Positions 32,681-46,617 are shown, counted from the stretch's first letter. The stretch is DNA of 64,000 nucleotides from Toxotes chatareus (GCA_016801885.1 CM028899.1:15887501-15951500), one strand, 5' to 3'. Numbers and translations are program-made. The notes: generated from the letters alone by a model not told the origin.

Positions 32681-33759
32681 GTGGGTAATCTGGCGCAAAA
32701 ATACCATTCATCAACAATGTGGGCTGGTTGATAATGGTAATGGATGGGTTGGTCCGCAGCAACTCACCAAGGACAACTTGCTTTATAAATACACAATAGG
32801 TTATGGTCAGTTTTTACACCATTCTGATGTGAACTGGCTGACATTAGAGAAAATATTGGGAAAGAGATTTTGTTTATTGTTAGAGTGGAGAATGGCACAG
32901 TACTTAAAATGCCTTCAGTCATTTATGCTGCGTATGTGTGGAAAAGAAGTTATTCAGATTGATACACAGTTAAAAGTGGGAATCAAGAACATTACCATAT
33001 TTTCTGTTTAATAGTTATGGAGGTACAGCATGTTTGACCATTAACTACGAAATGATTAAAGATGAGTTTTCCACCTTATTTTAAATGTTAAATGTATTTA
33101 TATTATCTCCACAGTGACCTTTGTGGAAAGCAGTGCTTGTTTAAATTATAGTCTGAGTGAAATAGTTAAAAAAAATATTATCTCAAGCATTTCTTACATG
33201 ATGGTGACTCTACATAAGCACAGATTCAAAACTACAATTAAAAAAGTAATCAAAATATTCCACAGCATAAAAGACACAGGCCCTTATCCAAACACAGCAA
33301 CATGCTGTAGCCATCCAATTTAGCACAATTGTGGTCAGTCGACATGAGTGTGACCAGCACAAACACCTTGTGTGTTGGCATTGTTGGGTCTGCTCGTCTC
33401 AGCACAAGACTCAGCGGCTCCAGCCAAGTGTTTAAATTCCTGAAGAGCCTCCAGAAGAAATTAGTATGTAATGGCCACACTCTGCAAGAAGAAAGACCCA
33501 TTATGGCTTTCCACTGACTGTACTTGGCTTTCATTTGTGAGCTAAATGGATGCGTGAAGGTGAGAGTTCACTATCCATTCAAGTATTTGGCTTTAACTGG
33601 CTCCAGCACTCTTGCTTTAATTCAAGCAGAAGGACAAGTATGAATAATCGCTCTGGATAAGACTCATCACAACCAGCGGCATGAGCACCCACCCTCCCCC
33701 ACCCACCTTCCCCCCACCTCCACTACCTCCACCACCCCCCACCCTCAAAATGGCTGCTG

Positions 33760-33960
33760 CAGCTTAATGACAAAATACCATTTACATCATGCCTTTTAAT
33801 TTGCAATTTGCCAGCTTTTGTTGCTGCTATCTGATTTTGGTTTGTTAGCTGCACACTGTATTATTTTGATGCAAATTTCCTCCCAGCTCATCTCAACTGG
33901 TTCTAATTTCACATTTGTTTATCAGAGCTCGAGAAAATAGCTAGGGAGAAATGGGTAACT
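33760..33960. promoter_or_regulatory. candidate regulatory element with octamer
   Basis: Words in order: CTTAATGAC, TTTAATTTG, TTTGTTGC (SOX-like), a perfect octamer (33869-33876), TCTAATTTC and TTGTTTATC (FOX-like). Repeat-free. Confidence 0.38.
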
Positions 33961-34999
33961 CTAATCAATGTAAAATAGAACAAAATATCCAATGATTACA
34001 AACCCATGAAGGCTGGCAGACTGTGCAGAGAATTGAGGCTGCAGGATGCAGTAGCCCATGTGGTATCATGGAGACAAAGAGACCACACCCAGCTGACACA
34101 GTGAGAATGAGTTGTAAAAAACTGAGGTTTTAAAGAGAAATGTCTGTCACTCGTCCCGCACACGAAGGACTGACTGCTTTATTTAAATACACAGGAGTGT
34201 ACAGCCAAAACCGCTAATACGAGGCCCCAAGGGTGTTCATCACATGTAATATATGCACAGGCTAATTTATTACACCAGGACTAATTTCCATTGCTTGTGC
34301 TTGGAGTTGCCTTGCTAATTATGGAATGTTTTTTTCTTTTAACCGTTTTTTTTTTCTCCTTGATTCATAATTGCACATCCACATTCAGGGGCAGCGTCTT
34401 TGCAAATGAGATGAGGCCTTGCCATTTGGCATTCACGGCCCCCCACACCCAGGTGAGCCCACAGCCCACACAGGGCATAAGCAAGGCTCCATTTCCTTCC
34501 AAAAAACACCCACCCTCCCAATCACCAATGCTTGGATCTTTGATGGGCTCTGCCCCCAGAACTGCAATGACCATCTCAGAAATATCAGATAGGCTGGTGT
34601 GTAATTAGACTTGGGACTTTAATTAGGAAAAGTTAACTGTTAGATGAAAGCTGTCACATCTGTGATACGTACTGCTGGTTCAGTGGATGGATCCCAGGGG
34701 GGTCTGCATCAAAAGGCCCTTCCCTGCTGAGCAGCCCCACTCTAGCATGTTCTCATGCGCCAAATCAGGCCCTCTGAGTGGCAGCGGATGTGAGGGGATG
34801 GAAAAACAGAGGCGCAGACACGAGTTAACTGCAAAGGAGAAGCGAAGAGGAGGAGGAAGAAGGAAAAGCGAACGGAGGAAAAAGAGAAGAAGGAGAGAGA
34901 AGAAAGGGGAAAATATCGCAGAGCTGCTCGGCTGCGTTTTTGTGTATCTCGTTAAATGGAGAACAAGGCACAGACACAAAGGGATCTGAGGGAAAACAA

Positions 35000-35250
35000 T
35001 GTCGCTTAACAAGACATCACTGGCTCATCATTAGTAATTTGTTGTGGGCATAATTTTCCCCTGCCCCTTGCATAATAGGTGCCCTGGGATATTGCCGACG
35101 CTTTTGTGTGCCCTCATTTGGCTATTTATTTACTTGGCTCATGTCACAAAAGAGATCTGGCCACCTCGAGCAAGAGCCAAGATAACACTGTTATGGCTCC
35201 ACATCACAGCCCTATTAAGATGGAGCTCCTTTAATTGACTCCCCTAGCCC
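35000..35250. promoter_or_regulatory. candidate regulatory element
   Basis: Complex sequence with AACAATG (SOX), CATTAGTAATTTG, GCATAATTTT, TTGCATAATAGG and TATTTATTTAC words, immediately left of microsatellite DNA. Confidence 0.35.
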
Positions 35251-35467
35251 ATTGCCTGACCTGGCGTTTCACTGATCCCACCCAACCAATAAGAGACCTT
35301 GTCTCACAGGGCAAAGCTTAGAGCAGAGCAATGTTTTTGTTCGACTATAGTCTTGGCTGGTTTTGTGTCAAATGGCCTCAAATGGGTGCACTTGTTTGTT
35401 TTTATGCTCTGAGTTAATGTGCTAAAAGAATAGTCAGCAGTGATTTTTCCGTGTTTTGCTTGGGATG

Positions 35468-35483
35468 CTCTCTCTCTCCCTCC

Positions 35484-35549
<66 letters not shown>
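35468..35549. repeat. (CT)n microsatellite
   Basis: Eighty-two pyrimidines in a row, mostly CT, with CCC and TTT interruptions. A mirror-repeat tract able to form triplex DNA. Confidence 0.95.
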
Positions 35550-35552
<3 letters not shown>

Positions 35553-36686
35553 CTGGAAAAAAAATACAACAGCTTCAAACTGCTGTCGCAGTGTTAAATA
35601 TGGTGAAACGGCTTGACGGATATCACTGCCATTAATCACAAAAGCGAGGAGAGAGAGAAAGCCTTATAATTTCATTGTGTGCGTTTCCTGTTTACCCATC
35701 CCCACAGATGGCACTGCCAGCGCTCCACAGAGGAGCTCTCACACTGTTGTTCCATCGTCCCCCACTTTCTGTGGCCCTTTTGTGACAGTATAGACATTGA
35801 GCTGTCATTTACATTCAATAGACACATACACTGGGGATGGATGGATGGTCGGATGGATGGGTGCCCCGAGTCATGGCAACAACGCAGCTATTTGGAAAAA
35901 CAAAAAGCAGTTTTTTCTGGAAATGGAAAGAAATTAATGATGCCTGCTTGGTTCGGCGCTGACAGATTGCGTTGAGTATAATGATGTGCATACACTACTA
36001 TCTACAGACCCCCCGATTTCCTGTGACTTGCCCCTTTTTTCCACACGTCGTTCTTCTTGAATGACAGCATTCACATTAGTGTAACTGTAATACGATTGTG
36101 TCAGTTGTTGAGGAAATGAAAATCAAGTATTTGACCTTTGTATCTTACAAGTGGCTTAGTGTTAACTATGGGGGCCTTCAGGCTGCTGGTGCAGTAGCAT
36201 CCTTTCATGGAACCATTCTCACTTCCCTCTTTATTTTTTCATAATTGTTAAGCCTTCATATCAAGACTAAACAGCTTTAATGTATTCTGTCCATAGCATA
36301 GCTGGAATTTGCGTGAATTTATCAGGCTTAAAACCAGGCTCCCTGTTCTTAGTCCTTCATTGCATGAAGTGTGTTAAATGTACACACATGCACGCAGCAG
36401 CCCCATGTCTGCTGCTTTGACATAAAGCTGTGCTTTGGCAAGGCCAAATGAGAAGATAGTGAAATCGATTTCCACATTGTATTTCACACCCTTTCATCAG
36501 GCCCAGCCCTCATGGCTGGAACGCTTGTGATTTCAAAAGCACTTAACATACGCCAGCCCCTTTGTTCAAGAAGCAAACTACTTCTAAGGAGACATCAATG
36601 CAAATAAAACCAACTAGCAGAGCGAAGGGAAACTCGAGCTGAAGAACAGCCAAATTACCCGTAGTTAATACGTCTTCATTACAGTT

Positions 36687-36691
36687 TCTCT

Positions 36692-36738
<47 letters not shown>

Positions 36739-36749
36739 CCTCTCTCTCC
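36687..36749. repeat. (CT)n microsatellite
   Basis: CT units with two GTCTC interruptions. Confidence 0.95.
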
Positions 36750-39589
36750 AGCATACCAAAGATTCTCAGTGCTAATGATTTTCTGGGTATTAAAGAGGCA
36801 CCCACTGCTGTCACTCTGGATATGAAACAAGAAAACAGATTATTGTTGAGATCACCCACTGTGAACACCCAAATGATACTTAAAAAATAATGATGTTCTT
36901 AACCATACTCATTAACAGCACAGTGCAGGAAAGAACAATACTCTCCTCCAGGAAAGCCAAATAGATTTCAAATTAGAGCATAAAGCGGAGAGGCAATCAG
37001 TTTGGAAAAACACTGAGGATGGAAACAAAGCAGACGGTGTGGTGATATTCTCTTCCCACGCACACTAGGATTTGTGCACACCAGCAGTGGTTTAAAGTTA
37101 CTAAACATCTGGCCGTGGTTATTGGTGTAAACTCTGCATCTTTTGTAATTTTTCTTCATAGTTTTTTTCATAGTTAACACATGAAAGGCATCCACGGAAA
37201 GCATAATCCTATACAGTAACTCGCTGCAGTGAGTGTCTGCCGTGTACTATCTGCGTGATGTGCTTGTAGTTGATGCCAAACACATCAAATCATAATGATA
37301 ATCATCGTTCCCCCACTGTTCTTCACTTCAAACATCTTCAGTATATATACTGTATATTAATGTACATCTGTTATGTTTTTCTTGCTGAAATAATTGGCAC
37401 CATATGGCAAGAACAGAAAAGTAGGTGTTGCTACTTTTGTGCTGTCTTTTGTGTACAGGATGGCACGTAACAGCAATTTTTATTTTAACCAATTTAAAAC
37501 CACGTTAAGGGCTTACAGCTTGACAAGAAGTCCTTTTCAACAAGTTGCCAATGAATAACCAAGGCCTAATTTCCATTACATAGGAGAGTGATTCAAATGT
37601 TGGCCTATAAACAGACAGTAAAGGAAGTCGAATGTTCCATAACTCAACCCTTGTCATGGCGTACTTTCTTGAATAGGACAACTAGGGACACAGTGGAATT
37701 GTTCAGTTTCTCGCCAAGCCAAAACGATTCTTTGTCAGCCAGGCATAAATAACATAGTGTTGATTGTTCTGTCAAAGTTAATCTGACAGCTCGGGGAGGC
37801 AGTCATTTATCTAATGACAGAGTTTCTATGACAACAATCGATCCTCCTGCAGCCGGGCGTGTGTGTGTGGTGGAAGTGGGGGGGGTAGGTGCCAAACATT
37901 TGCCAATGGCTGTGTCAGTTGAACACAGTAAAACACATTCAGTAACAAGGGACAGAGATTCTTTGTGGTGATGTTCAGCTTTGTCCATGAAGGTATTACT
38001 TTCATAAATTCATTGTGGGTTCTCTGGTCTTACACTTAATCAACAGAATGCAAAATATTTGAAACTTTTATAGCAAACCAGAAGCTAATCATTTTTACAC
38101 AATGATGATTTTTTTTTTTATCTATTTATTTATTTATTTTATTTCATCACAATACCACAGCATGTCTAGTTTTCACCAGTGAATTTTGGTGATATTCTGT
38201 GTATATTGTCCAGCACTGTTACTGAGTGTCGGCATTCACAGAGGGTAATTAACACTAAATACTTCAACTCAAGTGTAGAAAATGAAACATTTATTTTGGC
38301 ATAACATTGTCAGATATCCTTGTTGCTGCATTTTTTCTAAAGCAGGTGGACATTTGGGGAAATGGGAAATGTATAACGTTCACACATCATGAAGGTTATC
38401 AGTGATGCACAAAAGCATCAACAGGAGCTTTATGCTAATGATTGTCCCATTTAAAATGACTGATTATTGAAATCATACCTGATCTTTTAATCTGATACAT
38501 ATGCATGATAATTTAGCTATTGCTCCTCACTGTATGAAAACATATTCAAAAGTAGTATTGCCTCATTCCATGACAATAGGTTTTGCATTGTTTAAACAAT
38601 GAATGTGAAATCATATTTTCCCTGTGAGACCGCAGTTGGTCCTTTTCCTTGCAGAAGGGCTTTCTGAGTCCTTCGCTTTTCACTTTTTCAGTCATGACTG
38701 AGGTCACTGTAGAAATTCCACTCCTGTGAATAAGTGACAGAAAGGAAACTCAATTAATGGTGACATTTTTGCAGTTTAGGGAAGTTGGGTGTTGTGTTTT
38801 GCTGGAGAGAGAATACGGGGGAGTAGTTCACTTTACACGGTACTTTAGTACTCATCTCTAAGTTCAATTAGACATATGTCCACTCTTAAACTCTCCGCAA
38901 CACGTACCGAATAGGTTACTGCTGTGGCTGTCATGTGACCTTGACGTGTCACAACAATGGCTATGTGGTTTTAGGTTGTGGAGAACTGGCAGAGAATCGA
39001 TTGGAGTGTTCTTGGGTGTTCTTGGAAAGGCATCCTTGGATGCCTCTGTTATCAAAGAATAGCATTTTATATAAATTTGTACACCCTTCGACTTATTTCT
39101 TGTCCCCTGCGAAAATTAAAAACAGCTGGAGGAAGCATATATGCCTTTATGATGATGTACATCGCTCATAATGAAATGCATTGCTATTGCGTGAGTGCTG
39201 AACATTGTCAAATGTATTTGGGACTATAATGAGTTGAAGGATGTTGTGGAGCACTGAATGACCCCATAGCACTGAGTAATAGCTGACAACTGAGATATTG
39301 AAGCATTTTGTTTGCATTTCTGTTTGCATCTGCTTAGTCCTGTTAGCACTTACAACATCCTATTATTCTTAGGAACATTCAATGTAGGATCTATTTAAAT
39401 TCAGAAACTGCACCACTGTGGCATCTTGTTTCTTTTCTTTAAGAAATGAGAAAATTAAGGAAGACGTACTATCTCTGTCTGCTTTAGCTAATGTCCAAGT
39501 GTCCTGATACCTTGACAGAATGTCTCAAATAGGCTACATGCTAGAAAAGAAGGAGAGTTGAGGGGGAAAAAAAGAGACCAAGACAGAAC

Positions 39590-39970
39590 CTTGACAAATA
39601 TCATCCATAACATTAAAATGGCCCCTATTGTCATTACGGACAGAGAGATTAAATTCATCTCATCAGACGTAAGTATGACAGGTGCCTCAATAGGCTGATG
39701 CCAAGCGGCAAGCCAAGAAGATTAGCAGGGCACTGATATCATTATTTCCGCCTATCAGGGATTCAGCAGGGAGGCAATTGTAATTTCTAGGCTTATTAGT
39801 CCACACTCGGAGGAGAGAAAGCCCAGTGATAAAGCCGACTGTGACAGCCGGGCATTCCAGCAGCAAGTGCTGTCACTGTGACACTGACCAAATGCCAGTG
39901 TGCCTCTGTCCCTGTAATCCTGCCTAATGGAGGTTAACACACAATACAAAGAGGTCCTCATCAATGATCA
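39590..39970. promoter_or_regulatory. candidate regulatory element
   Basis: Repeat-free, with CTATTGTCATTA (SOX/homeodomain), E-box CAGGTG (39679-39684), GGCAATTGTAATT and GGCTTATTAG, and balanced composition throughout. Confidence 0.37.
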
Positions 39971-40181
39971 CAACAATCCACACATTTGCATTTTTAAGTT
40001 ATAAGAGCGGTCAGAGAGAAAATAAAAAATTAGAGAGGCGGTAACTTGTGGAAATGGAGAGGAGCGCGAAGGAGGGAGGGAATTTATTGGGCTCACAAAG
40101 AGATGCAAGCACACACGTACACGCAAACACATCAAGTGTATTTTAAAGTTGTGTGGAGAAGTGGAGCAGCATTCTTGAGGG

Positions 40182-40203
40182 TGGCAGGCAGGCAGGCAGG
40201 CAG
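40182..40203. repeat. (GGCA)n repeat
   Basis: About five GGCA units. Confidence 0.9.
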
Positions 40204-40369
40204 ATCCTCTTGGCAATTTGAGACATCTGCCTCTCCTGCTCGGGCATCCTGTGCCAACACTGGCCCCCGGAGAGAGCCCCGTTCCCAGCACACTAAAGCC
40301 CAGAAGTGTTTGTCGAGCCTAATAAATATTGCACAGCGCTTCCTCTTTATCTCGTGAATGTTTGTGCAT

Positions 40370-40740
40370 GTCTGTTGGTGGCTGTAGATATAAACAAGGG
40401 ATGAGCATTAAGCCCTTAAAAAAAGACGGTCGTCATCGACGCCATCGGCCTCTTCCCTAGATATACAACTTTGGTCGGCTTCCTTTAAGCCGGCGAGACA
40501 CAGAGCGACCGGAAGACTTAAAGCACACAGGCATTACTATCTGCTCCCTAACACCTGAGTTCAACCCCTGTTCGATTTGTCTCTGTAAATCCAGCCATAG
40601 GACTGGGATGCTGTCATATTTGGGCCAGATGAAGATATCCACGGCTCTGTTTGGCAACATGTCTCCTTAATTATGCCTAATTTGTAGACCAAATAGACGC
40701 TTATCACTCCCACTGTCTGTGACAGCTTAATAATCTCTAA
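40370..40740. promoter_or_regulatory. candidate regulatory element, strong
   Basis: One of the cleanest complex stretches: CpG-rich for its setting, with ATAAACA (FOX, 40390-40396), CCTTAATTATGCCTAATTTG (40664-40683) and GCTTAATAATC. An octamer lies shortly to the right (40973-40980). No coding signal. Confidence 0.42.
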
Positions 40741-41399
40741 CCTCAGTGTGGGTGTGTGTAAGAGGGAGTTGGGGAGCGTGACCGGGACCTTAATATGATT
40801 TGTGTATTTTGGTGTCATGGTTTAACAGTTTTATAAGCCAGGCTAGTGATAAGTATCATGTTATTAGGGAGTTACATATTTGACTTTATTTTTCTCAAAG
40901 GAAGCCGCAGGATGACCAATTGTATTACAATAATGGCATTAATCAGGGTCTCCTGGGAGGAGGAGGAAGGTGATTTGCATGGCAGCAGCTGACAGTTCTC
41001 TGTTAATATCTTTTTATGCATTGCAGACTCCCGGTGCTCGTTCAGGGAAAGGTTATTGGTAGAAAAATAGAAGCAGCCTAAAGGGGTTTTCAGCACCTTC
41101 CTCAAAGTGTAAAATGTCATTATAGTCATGTACGGTGACAAATAGTCAAAGGGGGCTGGTGATTGCTTTAAAAATCATCAACATTGTCTTTTCCTCTCTT
41201 GATACATTCCTTCCTTCTCCACCGTTTCTAGTGTGATTGTGTGTGTCTATGTGTTTGTGTGTGTGCATGTCTGCGTAACATAAGGAGGGGGTATGGGAAT
41301 GGAAGTAGAGGTGGGCGAGAGAGCCCTGATGGCCCTGCAATGAAATCTGCCTGAGCTTGCCTCTACCAGCTGCAATTATCATTAAGCCTCCAATGGAAC

Positions 41400-41740
41400 T
41401 GGTCCACTCCAGGGACACCTAAAAGCCGCCGTAGACCCACACATAATATTGTATTAAATGGGACCAAAAAAATCAATACACAATGCAAATGAAAAGCAGG
41501 GGAGTAGGATCCACTCAGTATGCATATTTCCTGTCAAGTACACTTTCTGACCCGCTGAACGCCGTTCGTGGCGGAACTCAGTACTTTTGAAAATTACTGA
41601 TGATCTCTTGTTATGAGCCCCTATCTGCCTGCCTGGCATTATTTGTGATACGCTTGTCTAGCCGCGTGTGCTGAAAACCCGCTCGCTTCCTCGCTGAATT
41701 AAAAGAGTTTGTCCATGAACTGAGGAGAATGTGCTGCTTA
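41400..41740. promoter_or_regulatory. candidate regulatory element with octamer
   Basis: Contains ATAATATTGTATTAAAT, a perfect octamer (41483-41490), TATGCATATTT and several CpGs, and is free of repeats. Confidence 0.38.
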
Positions 41741-43128
41741 TGTCCTTTTTGTACACAGTAAATGGAAATGTTGATAAATACCTCCTCCCATGAAGCACTT
41801 GTTTTGTGGCGGCTGTGTGCGCCGCACAACGGCACAAGAGAGCTAATTATGAGAAGGATGAGCTGGGGTGAGGAGCAGGGTGGGCAGCTACTTATTTTGC
41901 TGCCTTTCTTTCCATTGTATAGAGATATTATTTCTGGGATGTAAACATTCGTGCTGCATTTGTGCGTGTTTGCCAGTGCGTATGTGTGTGTACCATCGGG
42001 TGGTGCATACAGTGCATGGAAGAAATACTCCTGCAGGAGGGAAGGAAGCCTCTGAATGCATGTGCAACGTTAGTGCAAACAGATAAGTGCTTATCATATA
42101 CCTGTAGCCAGGAGGTCATATCCAATATAGCCAAGCAATTCCTCCAAGCCCACTTTCCCTGGTTGAATTTGCAATCTTAACTGGTAGGGTGGTCCCTTCT
42201 ATTGTGAACAGGGCACACACTGGGTTGTCAAGGTATTCTCTCAGAGGCCCACATTCACTATGTCCCATAGAAGCTATTTACTCTCTCTCTCTCTCTGTCT
42301 CTCTCACTCTGTCTCTCACACACATGCACATATTATTTTAGGCACAGTTTTTTTTTTTGTTTTACTTGAATTGTTTTTCAGACATTAGAATTTGATATCA
42401 CACAGTTTATATGTCCCCCCCATAATGCAACAGTATTATTTTCTGTAGTGGACGATGGTATCTGTGTTAAAAATCTCAACCTTTTAAGGTTGAAGGAAAA
42501 TTAGCTTAGAGAAATAATGTGCAATTCCTGAATGTACATATTTAAATAGTGAATAGTATTTTGTTTTGTTTTTTGTGTTTTGTTTGTTTTTTATGTTAAA
42601 CCCATTGCAGGCTTTCTTGATTGGGCTAAATAAAAAAAATAAATAAATTAAGATAATTAAAATCTAACCACCTGGGACTCTTCACAATCAAGTGTTTATT
42701 TCAATGTGTACATTTCTGAAGGTTTAATTATTTTAATATCTTACCTGTCTGCATACAAAGTGATGACAAATTTAACTTGTCCAAAAATTGCTGCCAACCT
42801 AAATTGTGATAATTGTTTTATTCGTTTCTTTTGTTTTTGGTTTTTCCAGTGCTAGAAAAAGTTTTTAAATATCCATGTACATAAAATAATAAATCCACAG
42901 TGCTGATTCTAATTACTTAGTCTCAACTCAATACCATGTGATCTGTTTTGTTGTATAGGTTTTCAGTAAACAGGTAAAGTGAGCTTGAATTTTTAAAAAC
43001 AAATATTCATATAATGTCTAACACCTGAGCTACGCTAACAGAACATACAGTGCCTTCTACAAAACCTGACTGATCTGCTGACCAAATTTCTAATTTTTTA
43101 ATTTTCTAAATTAAATGTCTTCTTTTAA

Positions 43129-43150
43129 GATTCGGATTCGGATTCGGATT
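43129..43150. repeat. (GATTCG)n hexamer repeat
   Basis: Three full and one partial unit, followed by an A run (43157-43171). Confidence 0.9.
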
Positions 43151-46100
43151 TTCCCCAAAAAAAAAAAAAAAACATATACAATTACTGAAATAATATAAAG
43201 CAACAGAAGCTTTCAGATTATAAGTTAAACATTTCAAAGATCACCAGCTTTTTGTCCTCTGTGTGTTTATTTTCTGCACAGTAAACATTACAAGTAAGTA
43301 GCAGGATCTTTATCACACGCCCATTTCATCATCACGGAGCAGAGATGGGCTGTTATCTAATTAGCCTCCAGCTAACGCGCTTGTAAAATGAGACTTTACA
43401 CAAGAACAATGTTTGTCACACTCGCTGAGGTTGTTTTTTTTTTTTTTTTCATTTTCTCTCTCCCTCCTGCTTTCTTTCTCACTCTCTCTCTCTCTCTCTC
43501 TTTTTTTTCAACAGCAGTGGAGAACATTTGTGAATTTGTTTTAGGTCAATGGTTATGATGTGAACTCATTATAGGAAAGGTCAGACCCATACATAAATGT
43601 ATACTGGGCTACCGCGAGCGTGGCCCGTCTCAGAGAAGGATCTCAGGATACTTAAAGGACCTCGCCCTGGGAAGAGAGAAGGGCAGACCTCACAGGAGGT
43701 TCACAGGAGCTGACTACTCTGTCTCAACCAGTCAGCCAATCCCGTGTCTCACTTCACTGATTATGCACACTTCCCAGACCGCACTGGAGATACTCCACAG
43801 GGAAAGGGCGCGAAGATGCAGGGTTTTTATACGTTGTCGTGTCTAAATAATGATGTCGGAGCCATGAACAGGGGTGCCCGCTATTCCCGTTGGAGTTTTT
43901 GGTTCATGGCCTGTCACATCTCTGGTTAAGACTCCTGTGTCTAATGACCCATGTCAAAGACTACCTTGCACAGCTGTAATGACATATCATACCTCATCAC
44001 TTAGACCCCACACTGACAATTATAATCATATATGTAGCTTTTGCTGCCAGATCAGGCCACGATAATGACAAATTGATGTGGTGAGGAGAGACGTGGAAGT
44101 AGGGGAAGGAGCTGGGGAGTGGAACGGAAAAGGAGGGCAAGAGCAGGGGAATATGTCCAATCACAAAGCCCAGCACTGAGGGGTGACTGAAGACACCTAG
44201 TGAGGAATTGCAGTATCAGTGTTCCTTACACAGGGTTTTATTCTTCCACGCAAGTTATTGTTCATTCACCCCTTTGCCCCTTAAAGAGTCATATCCTGCC
44301 CTGTTTGGCTAAAGAACACTTTCTGTCTGTATGGGCCCTGTCACTCCCCTCTTGTTTCTTACAATGGGAGGTTTTAAGCTGCCACACTAGATGTGTAAAA
44401 CCCTTCCCTCTCTGATGGGGCTAGGGCAAGGACCACCAGCATACTTGGCCCCTCTGCCCCATGATGCACCCAAAACAAAAGTGCATTGAGAGTCTCCCCG
44501 GTTTTTGTTCTTCGACCTCGAGGTACCAGCACCCACAAGGCACTGGACTCACTTCCTGTGCTGCACTTTGCTGTACATTTATTACCCTGCTCTGCCAATA
44601 ACATGCCCTTCAAGCTCCAAGATGGATGTTTGCTGAATGAGTTAACCTTGTGTATATTTGACAGTGGCTATTGGTGGTCCACCTCTTTGAGGCTGACTTG
44701 GCACAAAGGGGCTTTTTGTTCACGATTTTTCTGTCTTTTCCTTGTGTTCTTCTTGTTGTCCTTTGTTTCCTGCTTCCCCATCTCTTTTTCTAAAAAAGAA
44801 GTACCCTTAAGGGCAGGCTTTTCAATTCAGCATCTTTTTATTCCCTTTGCCACACAATTTTTATACTTCCACAATATCTCCCTCTGGTCCCAGCCCCCCA
44901 GTTTCTATCCTCAGCCCAGCCTCCATGTCCCAGCCCTGCCTGTCCCGCAGCAGATTTAGCTTTTGTTGGCTAGTGTTAATAGGATTAAAATGGGTTACTA
45001 GCTCAATCACAGAGAGCTTCAAACCATCCCTAAATGTAAGTATCTCATGGGGGTCGGGGGGCATTGTGGTTCTGGCTTTCCCCCCTCTGGCAGCCCTCCT
45101 GATCGCAGGAGAGACCCCAGGCCTGATGGGGGTGGCAAAGGTTTGGCCTCCAGGAAAATCCGCAGGATTATGTCAGCACTCATTACAATGTACACAAAGA
45201 CCACGGGATCAGTAGGAGCACAAACGGAGCAGTTAAGTCAAATAGGGTGGGCCAGGGGATTCTCCGCTTCCACCCTGACAGTGATTAGCCTTTGTGCTTC
45301 GCAACTCCCTACATTCAGGCTGCAGCCGCTGGGTTACCAATAGGCAATGTCTAAAGTTAGCGCTAGCTTTTTATGCTGGCTAGAGTCTTAATTTTAGGCT
45401 TAGTCTTTCATTTCAGTGTGGCATTGCTAAAGAAAGTTGACCTGTTACCATGAACTGAAGTATTTAGGCTGATTACAGATTTTTAGTAAGCATACAAAAA
45501 CAGTCAGCCAGCTATGATAAAATCAATTCAGCCTTGGCAAGGTGGATATTGTGGGTAAACTGCACTGTGCCCAGCACCCATACATAATTAGACAGTGGAT
45601 GAGAATAGCAGGGGATCTATTGTGATAATGTGAGGTCACTTCGCTCTTGAACAGCCATGATAATGACCATATCCAATGAAGTTGTATCCATTAGCCATGC
45701 TGAAGTGTCCAGTACCGCATTCACACAGCCCTGAGACTCACACGTACACACACATGCATATACCTGATTTGCATAGAGTTTAAACAAAAAGTGAAAACAG
45801 ATAATTAAAAAAATAAAACACAATAAATAGGATTAATATTCTGCTTGTCATTAAAACACCACAGATGCATCCTGGGTGGAGCATGAGTGTGACTACTACA
45901 GCATTGGAAACGCGAGGGGCCGGCCAGCGACTGATGTTTGTGTTCATTTTGAAAAGGTACTCAGGGGCCGAGTTACACCCCATGTTCACCACACATTTTC
46001 ACAGGTGACGATAACACACTCATCCATTCACAGACACATTCACACTCGAAGACAGATAAATACTTGTGTTGTGTTCCTGCGCACAGACACACACACACGC

Positions 46101-46617
46101 ATCATCTTATATCACATGCAAATGCTTTTGTCAATCAGTGTGCCCACACAATTCGCTTGTGCTTGTGCATGTTAAAAAGAGCTGATGTGCCAGCAGTGCG
46201 TGTGAGTGTTTGTCCACGATGGAGGCATCACTGCAGTGACATTAAAAAATATGCACCAAAGCCAAATCTTGTAAGAACATGGATTCATTTTACTGACCAA
46301 CAAATATAATATGCTCTCTGTGTATCCCACATTCAAGACATTGCCAGTATGTCCTGGCTAAACAACAGGAGGCGATTGAAAGGATTTTGTTTCCATTTCT
46401 GCTGCATCAGGTTAGAAAAACAATGCACTTGGTCTGCACATAGAGTACACAGTGATTCCTGCTAAAGTAGCTTCTCAGTAAAGATTGCTGAGGTCCTTTA
46501 AGAATATTACAGCCGTATGGGTTTTCCCTCCACACATATCTGGTTATTTATTTACCTAGATTAGATCATAAAATCATGAAATTACCCTAAAATTGCTTTT
46601 TCGAGAATGCACATAGC

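Larger units (their letters stand above)
32690..36540. other. non-coding desert segment with two enhancer-like stretches
   Basis: A C/A-rich tract (33,690-33,740), purine-rich sequence at 34,830-34,910, the long CT repeat at 35468-35549 and a GGAT repeat (35834-35861). Stretches 33760-33960 and 35000-35250 are listed separately. Confidence 0.55.
36541..40365. other. non-coding desert segment
   Basis: Contains an octamer at 36598-36605 (with an ATAAAAC tail resembling the FOX-POU composite), the CT repeat at 36687-36749, a 14-base palindrome CAGTATATATACTG (37339-37352), a TTTA-type repeat (38109-38141) and an octamer at 39984-39991. No gene recognised. Confidence 0.55.

Noticed and set aside
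44486..44959. Plus-strand open frame of 157 codons, among the longest in the desert
   Set aside because: Pro/Ser/Phe-rich composition, no recognisable motif, overlapping open frames on the other strand and no splice-site support.
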